Below are positions 51,226 to 60,554 of a stretch of DNA of 64,000 bases, one piece after another. The translations under genes were made by a program, and so were the position numbers. Origin of the DNA: Chloroflexota bacterium (GTDB taxonomy: Bacteria > Chloroflexota > Limnocylindria > Limnocylindrales > CSP1-4); contig JADMIG010000001.1 in NCBI GenBank assembly GCA_015478725.1, positions 284,748 to 348,747 on the forward strand, read 5' to 3'. Numbering within the stretch: position 1 is the first letter of the stretch; every line of letters starts with the position of its first letter. The notes beneath the pieces are model-generated. The model had not been told where the DNA came from and made no database searches. It worked only from the letters and a program-made list of their open reading frames with translations.

Positions 51226-52527
51226 GTGCCATCCTTCCGCGCTCCCCGGGGCACCCGAGATCTCCTGGCCGCGGAGCGATCGGCGTTCGCACGTCTCGAG
51301 GCGATCGCCCGCGATCTGGCAGGGCGATACGGCTATCGCGAGATCGAGACGCCGCTCTTCGAGCAGGGCGCGGTGTTCGAGCGCGGCATCGGCGAGGTCA
51401 CCGACGTCGTCGAGAAAGAACTGTTCCGGATCGCGCCTCGGACCGAGGAAGGGGAGAGCTGGGCGCTCCGGCCGGAGGCGACCGCGGGGATGGTCCGAGC
51501 GTACCTCCAGCACGGGATGCACGTCCTTCCGCCCCCGGTGAAGCTCGCGTTGAGCGGTCCGATGTTCCGCTACGACCGGCCCCAGGCGGGCCGCTACCGC
51601 CAGTTCTGGCAATGGGACGTCGAGGCGATCGGGGACGGCGGCCCGGCGATCGATGCCGAGATCGTCGAGCTCGGCGCTCGCTTCTACCGCGAGGCCGGCC
51701 TGCCCGACGTCGAGATCCTCCTCAACTCGATCGGCGACCCCGTCTGCCGGCCGGCGTACATCGACGTGCTTCGCGCGCATTTCCAGAAGGAGGAGGCCGC
51801 GCTCCCGCCGACCGAACGGCGGCGGCTCGAGACGAACCCGCTGCGACTCCTCGACTCCAAGGACCCCGCGATGGCCGATCTCATCGCGACCGCGCCTCGG
51901 CTCGTGGACCACCTGTGCGACCCGTGCGACGAGCACTTCGCGTCCGTCCGGCGCCACCTCGACGGCCTCGGCGTCGGATATCGGGTCGAGCCGGCCCTCG
52001 TCCGCGGCCTCGACTACTACACGCGGACCGCCTTCGAGTTCTACCGCCGGGGCGCGGAAGGCCAGCAGCAGGCGCTCGGCGGGGGTGGCCGCTACGACGG
52101 CCTCATCGAGCTCCTCGGCGGGCGCCCGACGCCGGGGATCGGGTTCGCGCTCGGCCTCGACCGGGTCGTCCTCGCGCTCGAGGCCCTCGGCGGTCCGCCG
52201 GCCACCACCCCGGCGTCGCTCGTCGTCGTCGTGGGGGCTGATCCGGCCGCGACGCTCGAGCGGCTCCGTATCGCCACCCTCCTCCGGGCGGATGGCATCC
52301 ACGCCCGGGCGGACCTCGCCGTCCGCAAGCTCGGCCGGCAGCTCGAGGGCGCGTCGCGCGACGGCGCGCATTTTGCGGTCATCGTCGGCGACGAGCTCGC
52401 GGCCGGTGACGTCCAGCTGCGAGACCTTGAAGCGGGGACGCAACGCCCGATCGCCCTCGACGACCTCGCCCGCGAGCTGAAGCGGGCCACCGCGAGCCAC
52501 CACCACGGGGTCGGCGGCCGGGGCTGA
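51226..52527 (+). CDS. hisS: Histidyl-tRNA synthetase
   Basis: A 433-residue class II synthetase that charges tRNA-His. It starts FRAPRGTRDLLAAE, has motif 2 as GPMFRYDRPQAGRYRQFWQW, histidine motif LVRGLDYYTRTAFEF and motif 3 GGGRYDGLIELLGGRPTPGI then FALGLDRVVLAL, and a C-terminal anticodon-binding domain (LVVVVGADPAATLERLRIA). The GTG at 51226 follows a TAGACT box by 7 bases with no Shine-Dalgarno sequence, implying a leaderless message. aspS follows after 61 bases. Confidence 0.95.
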   Translation: MPSFRAPRGTRDLLAAERSAFARLEAIARDLAGRYGYREIETPLFEQGAVFERGIGEVTDVVEKELFRIAPRTEEGESWALRPEATAGMVRAYLQHGMHVLPPPVKLALSGPMFRYDRPQAGRYRQFWQWDVEAIGDGGPAIDAEIVELGARFYREAGLPDVEILLNSIGDPVCRPAYIDVLRAHFQKEEAALPPTERRRLETNPLRLLDSKDPAMADLIATAPRLVDHLCDPCDEHFASVRRHLDGLGVGYRVEPALVRGLDYYTRTAFEFYRRGAEGQQQALGGGGRYDGLIELLGGRPTPGIGFALGLDRVVLALEALGGPPATTPASLVVVVGADPAATLERLRIATLLRADGIHARADLAVRKLGRQLEGASRDGAHFAVIVGDELAAGDVQLRDLEAGTQRPIALDDLARELKRATASHHHGVGGRG

Positions 52528-52588
52528 CCAGAATCGAGGCCGTCCGGCACGGCAGTCGGTGCCCGCGGCCGGCTACGATAAGCCGGCC

Positions 52589-54481
52589 ATGACCCACCCG
52601 AACGACGCGTCGACCACGCCGGCCAGCCTTGCCACCCCGTACCGGACCCATACCTGTGGCGAGCTCAGGACGGCCGATTCCGGGACGACGGTCCGCCTGT
52701 CCGGTTGGGTCCATCGTCGCCGCGACCACGGCCACCTCGTGTTCCTCGACCTGCGGGACCGTCACGGGATCACCCAGGTCGTGATCGATGCGGAGGAGGC
52801 GCCGCTCGCCCACGAGACGGCGACCCGCGTGCGGAACGAATTCGTCGTCACCGTGGATGGGGCCGTCGCGCCGCGGCTGGCCGGCACCGAGAACGTGCGC
52901 CTCGCGACCGGCGCGGTGGAGGTCCAAGCGACAGGTCTCGAGATCCTCTCCGAGGCGAAGACGCCGCCGTTCTACATCAACGATCCGGACGCCCCGATCG
53001 ATGAGAGCCTCCGCCTCCGCTACCGCTATCTCGACCTCCGCCGCGAACCGATGCAGCAGCGCCTCATCCTCCGCAGCCAGCTCGTCCAGGCGATCCGCGA
53101 CGTCCACCATGCGAACGGCTTTGTCGAGGTGGAGACGCCGGATCTCATCAAGAGCACGCCGGAGGGTGCCCGCGACTTCATCGTCCCGTCGCGGCTCCAG
53201 CCGGGCACGGTCTACGCCCTGCCGCAGAGCCCCCAGCAGCTCAAGCAGCTCCTCATGGTCGCCGGGATGGACCGCTACTTCCAGATCGCGCGGTGCTTTC
53301 GCGACGAGGACCTGCGTGGCGATCGCCAGCCCGAGTTCACCCAGCTCGACCTCGAGATGAGCTTCGTGACGGAGGAGACGGTGATGGCCTTTGTCGAGGC
53401 GATGATCCTCGAGGTCACGCGAAGGACGGTCCCCGACCGCCCGATCCGGCAGGTCCCGTTCCCGCGGTTCACCTGCGCGGAGGTCATCGAGCGATTCGGC
53501 TCGGACAAGCCCGACCTTCGATTCGGCATGGAACTCATCGACCTCGCGCCGGCACTCGTCGACGCGAGCGGCACTCCAGCCTCGGGCTTCCGCGTCTTCG
53601 ACGAGGCGATCGCCTCGGGTGGCCGGGTGAAGGCGATCGTCGCTCCCGGGATGGCCGGCCTGACGCGCCGGGAGATCGACGAGCTGACCGAGACGGCGAA
53701 GCGCTTCGGCGCGAAGGGGCTCGTCCATCTTGCGGTGGAGGCCGCGGGCGAGCTCCACGGACCGGTCGCGAAGTTCCTGTCGCCGGAGACGCAGGCGGCC
53801 GTCCTCTCGACCGCCGGGGCGGGGGAGGGCGACCTCATCCTCGTCGTCGCCGACGATGCCGCGGTGACCGCGGATGTCCTCGGTCGTCTCCGGGTCGAGC
53901 TCGGGGCGCGGCTGGGCCTCGGCGATCCGGACGAGCTCGCCTACTGCTGGGTCGACGAGTTCCCGATGTACCAGTGGGACGCGGAACACGTGCGCTGGGA
54001 CGCGACCCACAATCCGTTCAGCGGCGTCATGCCGGACGACCTGCCGCTCCTCGCGACGCGGTCCGGCGATCTCGCGCGTCCGTCGCCGGATGATCCGGCG
54101 GGCCGCGCCCGGGCCCAGCAGTACGACATCGCCCTCAATGGCTGGGAGCTCGGCGGCGGATCGATCCGAATCCATCGGCGGGAGCTCCTCGAGCGGAGCT
54201 TCGCCCTCCAGGGCCAATCCGTCGAGGGCATGCAGGCGAAGTTCGGGGCGCTGCTCGACGCCTTCGAATACGGGGCCCCGCCGCACGGTGGGATCGCCCT
54301 CGGCATCGACCGCTGGGCGATGATCCTCACCCGGCAGGCGAACATCCGCGAGGTCATGGCGTTCCCGAAGACGCAGTCAGGCTCGGACCTCATGCTCGAC
54401 GCTCCGTCCGCCCCGGATCCCGGCCAGTACGCCGAGCTCGGGCTCCGCCTGGTGGGCGCCTCGGAGCGTCCGAAGCCCTGA
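52589..54481 (+). CDS. aspS: Aspartyl-tRNA synthetase
   Basis: A 630-residue bacterial-type class II synthetase. The N-terminal OB fold reads LSGWVHRRRDHGHLVFLDLR, motif 2 region FRDEDLRGDRQPEFTQLD, a GAD insertion domain in the middle, and motif 3 GIALGIDRWAMILT near the C-terminus, followed by FPKTQSGSDLMLDAPS. Length is normal for the bacterial form. The ATG at 52589 is preferred because TACGAT ends 9 bases before it; an in-frame GTG at 52559 is less likely. Whether it also charges tRNA-Asn is not decidable here. Confidence 0.95.
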   Translation: MTHPNDASTTPASLATPYRTHTCGELRTADSGTTVRLSGWVHRRRDHGHLVFLDLRDRHGITQVVIDAEEAPLAHETATRVRNEFVVTVDGAVAPRLAGTENVRLATGAVEVQATGLEILSEAKTPPFYINDPDAPIDESLRLRYRYLDLRREPMQQRLILRSQLVQAIRDVHHANGFVEVETPDLIKSTPEGARDFIVPSRLQPGTVYALPQSPQQLKQLLMVAGMDRYFQIARCFRDEDLRGDRQPEFTQLDLEMSFVTEETVMAFVEAMILEVTRRTVPDRPIRQVPFPRFTCAEVIERFGSDKPDLRFGMELIDLAPALVDASGTPASGFRVFDEAIASGGRVKAIVAPGMAGLTRREIDELTETAKRFGAKGLVHLAVEAAGELHGPVAKFLSPETQAAVLSTAGAGEGDLILVVADDAAVTADVLGRLRVELGARLGLGDPDELAYCWVDEFPMYQWDAEHVRWDATHNPFSGVMPDDLPLLATRSGDLARPSPDDPAGRARAQQYDIALNGWELGGGSIRIHRRELLERSFALQGQSVEGMQAKFGALLDAFEYGAPPHGGIALGIDRWAMILTRQANIREVMAFPKTQSGSDLMLDAPSAPDPGQYAELGLRLVGASERPKP

Positions 54482-55407
54482 TCGGCCGGTCGCCACTCGA
54501 CGCGCTCCGCGAGCGCCCGCGCCAGGCGGCCCTGCTCGGGGCGCTGTGCATCGCGTTCAGCGGCATCTTCTTCCGCTTCTCCGGGGTCTCGCCGTCCACC
54601 GTCACGGTCTTCCGCTGCCTGTACGCGCTGCCGTTCCTCTGGCTCCTCGCCCACCGTGAGGGTCGGCGGCTCGGACCGCGCACGCGTCGCTCGCGGCTGG
54701 TGGCAGGCGTCGCCGGAGCGTTCTTTGCCGCGGACCTCCTTCTCTACCATCACGGTGTCGAGGAGGTGGGGGCGGGGCTGGGCACGGTGATCCCGAATCT
54801 TCAGGTGGTCCTCGTGGCGATCGCCGCGTGGCTCTTCCTCGGGGAGCGACCGGATCGACGGACCTGGCTCGCCCTGCCGGTGGTGGCCTTCGGGGCGTTC
54901 CTCGTCGCCGGCCTCCTCGAGCGCGGTGCGTACGGGGCGGATCCACCGCTCGGTGTCCTGTACGGGCTCGGGGCAGGAGCGAGCTACGCGGGCTATCTGC
55001 TCGTCATCCGGCAGGGCGATCGCGAGGGACGGCGACCGTTCGGGACGCTGCTCGACGCCTCGGCCGTCACGGTCGTCATCGCCGCGGTGGCAGGCGCGAT
55101 CGTGGGCGACCTGAACCTCGTGCCGTCATGGCCCGCCCACGGCTGGCTCCTTGCGCTCGCCCTCGTTTCCCAGGTCGCCGGCTACGGCCTCATCAACGTG
55201 GCGCTGCCTCGGCTGCCCGCGGTGGTCACCTCCGTCCTCCTCCTCGCCCAGCCGGTCGCGACCCTCGTGCTCGGCTTCATCCTGCTCGGCGAGGTGCCGT
55301 CGATCCTCCAAGGGGGCGGCGTGCTGCTCATCCTCGCCGGCGTGGTCATCGCCGCCGGTCGGCGGAGCGCGCCGGCCCTGGCGAGCGGGGTCGTCGAACC
55401 GGCCTGA
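54478..55407 (+). CDS. EamA-family transporter (CTG start)
   Basis: A 309-residue drug/metabolite-type permease with about ten membrane segments in two EamA halves (LLGALCIAFSGIFFRFSG, TVTVFRCLYALPFLWLLA; later QVAGYGLINVALPRLPAV, LLAQPVATLVLGFILLGE). Normal family length needs the segment upstream of the first ATG-type start (54700, which would lose two helices). In frame the only suitable codon is a CTG at 54478 that overlaps the aspS stop as CTGA, matching the GTGA/ATGA overlaps of this operon style. The substrate is unknown. Confidence 0.75.
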   Translation: MIGRSPLDALRERPRQAALLGALCIAFSGIFFRFSGVSPSTVTVFRCLYALPFLWLLAHREGRRLGPRTRRSRLVAGVAGAFFAADLLLYHHGVEEVGAGLGTVIPNLQVVLVAIAAWLFLGERPDRRTWLALPVVAFGAFLVAGLLERGAYGADPPLGVLYGLGAGASYAGYLLVIRQGDREGRRPFGTLLDASAVTVVIAAVAGAIVGDLNLVPSWPAHGWLLALALVSQVAGYGLINVALPRLPAVVTSVLLLAQPVATLVLGFILLGEVPSILQGGGVLLILAGVVIAAGRRSAPALASGVVEPA

Positions 55408-55463
55408 GGGGTCAAGTGTCGATAGCCGGGCCGCGCGTCGCGCCCGCCGAACCCGGCGGAGAC

Positions 55464-56156
55464 TCAGGACGCTCGGTGCGGTTCCCGCAGCGGCGCGTCG
55501 TCGTCGCGGTCGGCGACCGCCGCGCCCCATTCGTGGGTGTGCCCGGCCGCGGGCTCCGGCGGGCCGACGTACGCCGGCAACGAGGAGCGCGGCGTGCGCA
55601 CGTCGTGGGTGGAGCCCGGATCGCCGAGACCGAGCTCCCGTACGTCGCCGGGCCCGAACGCCCCAGCGATGAGGTCGTCCGGGTTCCCCTGTCCGGGGCG
55701 GGCGCGGATCGCGTCGAGCGACGCGGCCGGCACGAGGATCGGCCAACCGGCGACGCCGTCGAACGTGGGCCGCAGGACCGAATCAGGGAACGTACCGTGC
55801 GCCTCGATGAGCGAGGTGACGGTCTCCGGGCCGACCCAGACCATCGCGACCGGCCAGATGAGCCAGGCATCCGTCTCGCTGACCATCCCGGCCGCGATCT
55901 CGGCGCCGCGAACGATCGACGCGCTCAGGTCCGGGCTCTCCGCGACGGCGGCTCCCACGAGGGTGACCGGGCTGCCCGCGAGTGTCCGGGCGACCGTGTC
56001 GTCGCCCGCGGCAGAACCGACGACGACGATCGGCATCGCGCCACCGGACCAGGCGACGTCCGCGAGGCGTCGGACGGCGGCGACGCCCTCCGTGTCCGCA
56101 AGGGCGGCCTCGGCGGACGGGGCGACGATGATGGCGGCGACGGTCACGGACGCCAT
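55464..56156 (-). CDS. MobA-like nucleotidyltransferase-fold protein, degenerate
   Basis: About 230 residues, read against the neighbouring genes. The fold pattern resembles MobA/MobB-type NTP transferases (VAAIIVAPSAEAALADTE, AMPIVVVGS, DLSASIVRGAEIAAG, LIWPVAMVWVGPETVTSLI, GWPILVPAASLDAI), but the nucleotide-binding loop GGxSxRMG is missing, replaced by APSAEAALADTE. It may have lost catalysis. The ATG at 56156 is given; a GTG at 56147 with TAGCAT 7 bases before it is an alternative leaderless start. The C-terminal 60 residues are polar and probably disordered. Confidence 0.5.
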   Translation of the reverse strand: MASVTVAAIIVAPSAEAALADTEGVAAVRRLADVAWSGGAMPIVVVGSAAGDDTVARTLAGSPVTLVGAAVAESPDLSASIVRGAEIAAGMVSETDAWLIWPVAMVWVGPETVTSLIEAHGTFPDSVLRPTFDGVAGWPILVPAASLDAIRARPGQGNPDDLIAGAFGPGDVRELGLGDPGSTHDVRTPRSSLPAYVGPPEPAAGHTHEWGAAVADRDDDAPLREPHRAS

Positions 56157-56200
56157 GCTACGCGACACCTGACGAGGGACGTGCGACAATCCGGCGGCCC

Positions 56201-58144
56201 ATGGACCCGACTCCGCAGGCCATCGCGCCTCACGTCGCCACCCGTTCCGCCGCCGCCGCGACCCGCCGCAACCTTCGCAACGTCGCCATCGTCGCCCACG
56301 TCGATCACGGTAAGACGACCCTCGTGGACGCAATGCTCCGCCAGACGGGAGCCTTCCGGGCGAACCAGGCGCTCGTCGACCGGGTCATGGATTCGATGGA
56401 CCTCGAGCGCGAGAAGGGCATCACGATCCTCGCCAAGCAGACGACGATCGATGTCGGGGAGATGCGGCTCAACATCGTCGACACGCCGGGTCACGCGGAC
56501 TTCGGCGGCGAGGTGGAGCGAAGCCTCCTCATGGTGGACTCCGTGCTCCTTCTCGTCGATGCCGCGGAAGGCCCGCTGCCCCAGACCCGCTACGTCCTCC
56601 AGAAGGCGATGGCCCGCCGCCTGCCGGTCATCGTCGCCATCAACAAGATCGACCGCTCGGACGCGCGGCCGGCGGAGGTCCTCGACGCGGTCTACGAGTT
56701 GTTCATGGACCTCGGCGCGGACGAGCACCAGATCGAGTTCCCGGTCGCCTACACGAACGCCCGCGCCGGCACCGCCACGCTCGCGCTCGCCGAGCCCGGC
56801 ACGGATCTGCGACCGCTCTTCGACCTCCTCGTCCGCGTCACGCCAGCACCGACGTACATCCCCGACCACCCGCTGCAGCTCCTCGTGACGAACCTCAGCG
56901 CGAACGACTACGTCGGCCGGATGGCCGTGGGTCGGATCTGGAACGGGCGGATCCGGACGGGACAGCGGATCGTCGTCGTGCGCGAGGAGCCGGACGACAC
57001 GGCGGGCGCCGTCGAGCCCGGGCGGACGGTCACCCTGAGCGGAACGGTCACGAGTCTCCAGACCGCGCACGGGATCGAGCGGATCGACATCGAGGAGGCG
57101 GGTCCCGGTGACATCGTCTCCGTGGCCGGCCTGCCGGACGTGACGATCGGCGACACGCTCACCGATCCGGCCGACCCGCGACCGCTGCCCCGGCTCGACG
57201 TGGACGCCCCGACTCTGCGCATGACGTTCAGCGTCAACACTTCGCCGCTCTCGGGACGCGAGGGTCGTTACGTCACGTCCCGCCAGATCCGGGCGCGCCT
57301 GGACCGCGAGCTGCTCGGCAACGTGAGCATCGATGTCCGGGCGACGGAGTCGGGCGACACCTTCGAGGTCCGCGGACGCGGTGAGCTGCAGCTCGCCGTG
57401 CTCATCGAACAGATGCGCCGCGAGTCATTCGAGCTCCAGGTGAGCCGTCCGGAGGTGCTGCTCCGCGAGGAGAACGGCGCGACGCTCGAACCGTACGAGC
57501 GGATCACGATCGACATTCCGCCGGACTACATCGGCGAGATCCAGCACGCGCTCGCCGGGCGCAAGGCGCAGCTCGAGCAGATGACGACGGACACGGACGG
57601 CCGGGTCCGGATGGAGTTCGTCCTTCCGGTCCGCGGCCTCATCGGCTATCGCGGCCAGCTCCTCACGGACACGCGGGGGACGGCGCTCATGCACCAGATC
57701 GGCGAGGGTTACGGCCCGTGGGCCGGGGAGGTGACGCATCGGACCAGCGGGGTCCTCGTCGCCGACCGGGCGGGAACCTCGAACGCGTACGGCCTCTTCA
57801 ATCTCCAGGAGCGCGCCGAGCTCTTCATCGGCTCCGGCGTCGAGGTGTACGAGGGGATGATCGTCGGCGAGAACACCCGCCCCGGCGACATGGACGTCAA
57901 CGCGACGAAGGAGAAGAAGCTCACGAACATCCGGACGCACGCGCACGACGAGTCGCTCCGCCTCACGCCGCCCCGCCCGCTGACGCTCGAATCCGCGCTC
58001 GAGTTCATCGCCGACGATGAGCTCGTGGAGGTGACTCCGGCCTCGATCCGGCTCCGCAAGCGGCGTCTCTCGGGGCACGATCGGCGGCGCGAGCGCGGCC
58101 GGGAGGCGGACCTCCGACGGGAGCCGATGCCCGCCGTACCATAG
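56201..58144 (+). CDS. typA: Translational GTPase TypA/BipA
   Basis: A 647-residue ribosome-binding GTPase involved in 50S assembly and stress. G1 is AHVDHGKT at 32-39, followed by DTPGHADFGGEVER (G3) and INKIDR (G4); domain V and the BipA-specific C-terminal domain (VDRAGTSNAYGLFNLQER-like, MIVGENTRPGDMDVNATKEK) are intact. Short N-terminal extension of about 25 residues and a basic C-terminal tail are lineage additions. It is divergent from the MobA-like gene, and its stop is 6 bases before the cysteine desulfurase ATG. Confidence 0.95.
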   Translation: MDPTPQAIAPHVATRSAAAATRRNLRNVAIVAHVDHGKTTLVDAMLRQTGAFRANQALVDRVMDSMDLEREKGITILAKQTTIDVGEMRLNIVDTPGHADFGGEVERSLLMVDSVLLLVDAAEGPLPQTRYVLQKAMARRLPVIVAINKIDRSDARPAEVLDAVYELFMDLGADEHQIEFPVAYTNARAGTATLALAEPGTDLRPLFDLLVRVTPAPTYIPDHPLQLLVTNLSANDYVGRMAVGRIWNGRIRTGQRIVVVREEPDDTAGAVEPGRTVTLSGTVTSLQTAHGIERIDIEEAGPGDIVSVAGLPDVTIGDTLTDPADPRPLPRLDVDAPTLRMTFSVNTSPLSGREGRYVTSRQIRARLDRELLGNVSIDVRATESGDTFEVRGRGELQLAVLIEQMRRESFELQVSRPEVLLREENGATLEPYERITIDIPPDYIGEIQHALAGRKAQLEQMTTDTDGRVRMEFVLPVRGLIGYRGQLLTDTRGTALMHQIGEGYGPWAGEVTHRTSGVLVADRAGTSNAYGLFNLQERAELFIGSGVEVYEGMIVGENTRPGDMDVNATKEKKLTNIRTHAHDESLRLTPPRPLTLESALEFIADDELVEVTPASIRLRKRRLSGHDRRRERGREADLRREPMPAVP

Positions 58145-58150
58145 GCCGCG

Positions 58151-59329
58151 ATGACGATCTACCTCGACCATGCCGCCACGGCCCCACTCCGGCGCGAGGT
58201 CCTCGAGGCGATGCTCCCAGTGCTGGAGGACGGCTGGGGCAATCCCGGCAGTGCCCACGCCGCCGGTCGGACGGCCCGGGCGTACCTCGACGATGCACGG
58301 TCGAGGCTGGCGACCCGCCTCGGAGCCGACCCGCGGGAGATCGTCTTCACTTCCGGCGGCACGGAGGCGGACAACCTCGCGATCAAGGGCGCGGCCTGGG
58401 CCGCCAAGGCCCGGGGCCACCGGATCGTCACCACCTCCGTCGAGCATCACGCCGTCGGCCACACCGTCCGCTATCTCGAGAAGTTCGGCTTTGAGACCGT
58501 CGAGCTCCCGGTGGACCGCTATGGACGGATCGACCCGGACGAGCTCGACGCGGCGATCACGGAGCGGACGACGGTCGTCTCCGTCATGTATGCGAACAAC
58601 GAGGTCGGCACGATCGAGCCGATCGCCGAGGTGGTCGAGCGGGTCCACCGCCACCGGGGCGTCCTCCTCCACGTGGACGCCGTCCAGGCCGCGCCGTACA
58701 TCCCGCTCGATCTGGAGGCCCTCGGGGCGGACCTCGTGAGCGTCGCCGCCCACAAATTCGAGGGCCCGAAGGGGATCGGCGCCCTCTACGTCCGCCACGG
58801 GACGCACCTCCTCGCCCAGCAGCACGGGGGGAGCCAGGAACGCCATCGTCGGGCCGGGACGGAAGATGTCGCCGCCGCGGTCGGGATGGCGCGGGCCTAC
58901 GAGCTTACCCGCGACGAGCTCGCGACGACCGCACCCCGGCTGCGGCGCCTCCGCGAGCGACTCCAGAAGGCCGTCCTGGCCGTGCCCGGGACCGAGCTCA
59001 CCGGACATCCGAAGGATCGACTGCCGGGTCTGCTCTCGATCGTCGTCCGGGACGCCGACGGCAACGATGTCGTCCTCGGCCTCGACCTCGAGGGCGTCGC
59101 GGCGGCGATCGGCTCCGCCTGCACGAGCGGTTCGGCCGAGCCGAGCCACGTACTGCGGGCAATGGGCTATCCCGACGAGGAGGCCCGCGGCACGCTCCGC
59201 CTCTCGCTCGGCCGGGCGACGACGGACGAGGAGATCGCCGCCGCGGTGGAGATCGTGCCGCGCGTCCTCGCCCGTCATCGGGCCGGTCCGGCGTCCGTCG
59301 CCGAGCGTTCGGAGGTTCTCGCCCGGTGA
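58151..59329 (+). CDS. Cysteine desulfurase (IscS/NifS type)
   Basis: A 392-residue PLP enzyme that takes sulfur from cysteine for Fe-S clusters and tRNA thiolation. It begins [20 protein letters not shown]; the PLP Lys is K202 in [10 protein letters not shown] and the active-site Cys is C324 in [19 protein letters not shown]. It overlaps mnmA as GTGA, so its sulfur probably goes first to the MnmA tRNA thiolation step. A TACCAT box ends 8 bases before its ATG. Confidence 0.93.
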   Translation: MTIYLDHAATAPLRREVLEAMLPVLEDGWGNPGSAHAAGRTARAYLDDARSRLATRLGADPREIVFTSGGTEADNLAIKGAAWAAKARGHRIVTTSVEHHAVGHTVRYLEKFGFETVELPVDRYGRIDPDELDAAITERTTVVSVMYANNEVGTIEPIAEVVERVHRHRGVLLHVDAVQAAPYIPLDLEALGADLVSVAAHKFEGPKGIGALYVRHGTHLLAQQHGGSQERHRRAGTEDVAAAVGMARAYELTRDELATTAPRLRRLRERLQKAVLAVPGTELTGHPKDRLPGLLSIVVRDADGNDVVLGLDLEGVAAAIGSACTSGSAEPSHVLRAMGYPDEEARGTLRLSLGRATTDEEIAAAVEIVPRVLARHRAGPASVAERSEVLAR

Positions 59330-60447
59330 GTCGGGTCCTCGTCGCGATGTCGGGCGGGGTGGACAGTTCCGTCGCCGCGGCCCTGCTCCACGAGCAGGGA
59401 CACGAGGTCGTCGGGGTCTGGATGCGCCTCCACGACGGCGCCGACTCCTCCTCGGAATCGAGCCGCAGCTGCTGCACCCTCGACGCGGCCGACGATGCCC
59501 GCCGCGTCGCGGCCACGCTCGGCATCCCGTTCGCCATCATGAATCTCGAGCGCGAGTTCGAGGCCGGCGTCCTGCGGCCGTTCCTCGCCGCGTACCTCGG
59601 TGGCGAGACGCCGAGCCCCTGCGTCGACTGCAACACGCTGGTGAAGTTCGGGGCACTCCTCGGGCGCGCCCGGCGGCTGTACGAGTGCGAGGCCGTTGCG
59701 ACCGGGCACTACGCCCGCCGCGATGACGGCGGCCCGGGCGGCGCCGCCCGGTTGCTCGTCGCGGCCGACGCGGACAAGGACCAGACGTACTTCCTCTATG
59801 GCCTCCGCCAGGACCAGCTCGCCCACGCCCGGTTCCCGCTCGGCGACCTGACGAAGCCGGAGGTCCGCTCCATCGCCCGCTCGCTCGGGCTCGTCACCGC
59901 GGACAAGCCGGAGAGCCAGGAGATCTGCTTCGTGCCCGGGGGTGACTACCGGACCGCGCTCCGCGATCGGGCTGGCTGGGTCCCCGAGCCGGGACCGGTT
60001 CTCGATGGCGAGGGAGCGCCCGTCGGCCGGCACCGGGGCGCGGCGGGGTACACGATCGGCCAGCGACAGGGCCTCGGCGTCGCCCTCGGCGAGCCGCGCT
60101 ACGTGAGCCGCATCGATCCCCTGACGAACACGATCACGATCGGCCGCCGAGCCGACCTCGAGACGACGACGGTCGCCCTCGACGAGGTCTCCTTCATCGG
60201 CGGTGAGGCGCCCGGAACCGACGAGACGGGCTTCCGGGCGAGCGTCCGGATCCGCCACCGGGCGACGCCCGTGCCGGCCCTCGTCCGGCCGGTGCCGGAG
60301 TCCGAGCCCGCGAACGGAACGGCGCGTCCGCAGAGGCGCTGGACCGTCGAGACGGATACGCCGGTGTGGGCGGTCGCTCCCGGCCAGGCGGCCGTCCTCT
60401 ATGACGGGCCGGTCGTCCTGGGCGGGGGACGGATCGCGCAGCGGTGA
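59326..60447 (+). CDS. mnmA: tRNA 2-thiouridylase MnmA
   Basis: A 373-residue enzyme that thiolates wobble U34 of Lys, Glu and Gln tRNAs. PP-loop [10 protein letters not shown] near residue 5; catalytic Cys 99 in PCVDCN and Cys 201 in [11 protein letters not shown]; the C-terminal beta-barrel region ([29 protein letters not shown]) is present. A GTG overlaps the desulfurase stop. A short acidic loop ([12 protein letters not shown]) is inserted near residue 330. Together with the preceding gene it forms a compact sulfur-relay operon. Confidence 0.95.
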   Translation: MSRVLVAMSGGVDSSVAAALLHEQGHEVVGVWMRLHDGADSSSESSRSCCTLDAADDARRVAATLGIPFAIMNLEREFEAGVLRPFLAAYLGGETPSPCVDCNTLVKFGALLGRARRLYECEAVATGHYARRDDGGPGGAARLLVAADADKDQTYFLYGLRQDQLAHARFPLGDLTKPEVRSIARSLGLVTADKPESQEICFVPGGDYRTALRDRAGWVPEPGPVLDGEGAPVGRHRGAAGYTIGQRQGLGVALGEPRYVSRIDPLTNTITIGRRADLETTTVALDEVSFIGGEAPGTDETGFRASVRIRHRATPVPALVRPVPESEPANGTARPQRRWTVETDTPVWAVAPGQAAVLYDGPVVLGGGRIAQR

Positions 60448-60485
60448 CGTTTCGACGCGTCCCGGCGCGCGAGACGATCCGAACC

Positions 60486-60514
60486 TTGCGCCCACGACGG
60501 CGGGATGCTATATG
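60486..60514 (+). promoter_or_regulatory. Promoter of the secreted protein gene at 60555
   Basis: TTGCGC at 60486-60491, a 17-base spacer, and TATATG at 60509-60514. The gene starts 40 bases further on with a GGAGGA site before the ATG, so unlike many neighbours it has a real leader. Confidence 0.5.
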
Positions 60515-60554
60515 AGTCGGTATCCAGCCCATCCAGCCGCCGCGGAGGACCCCA

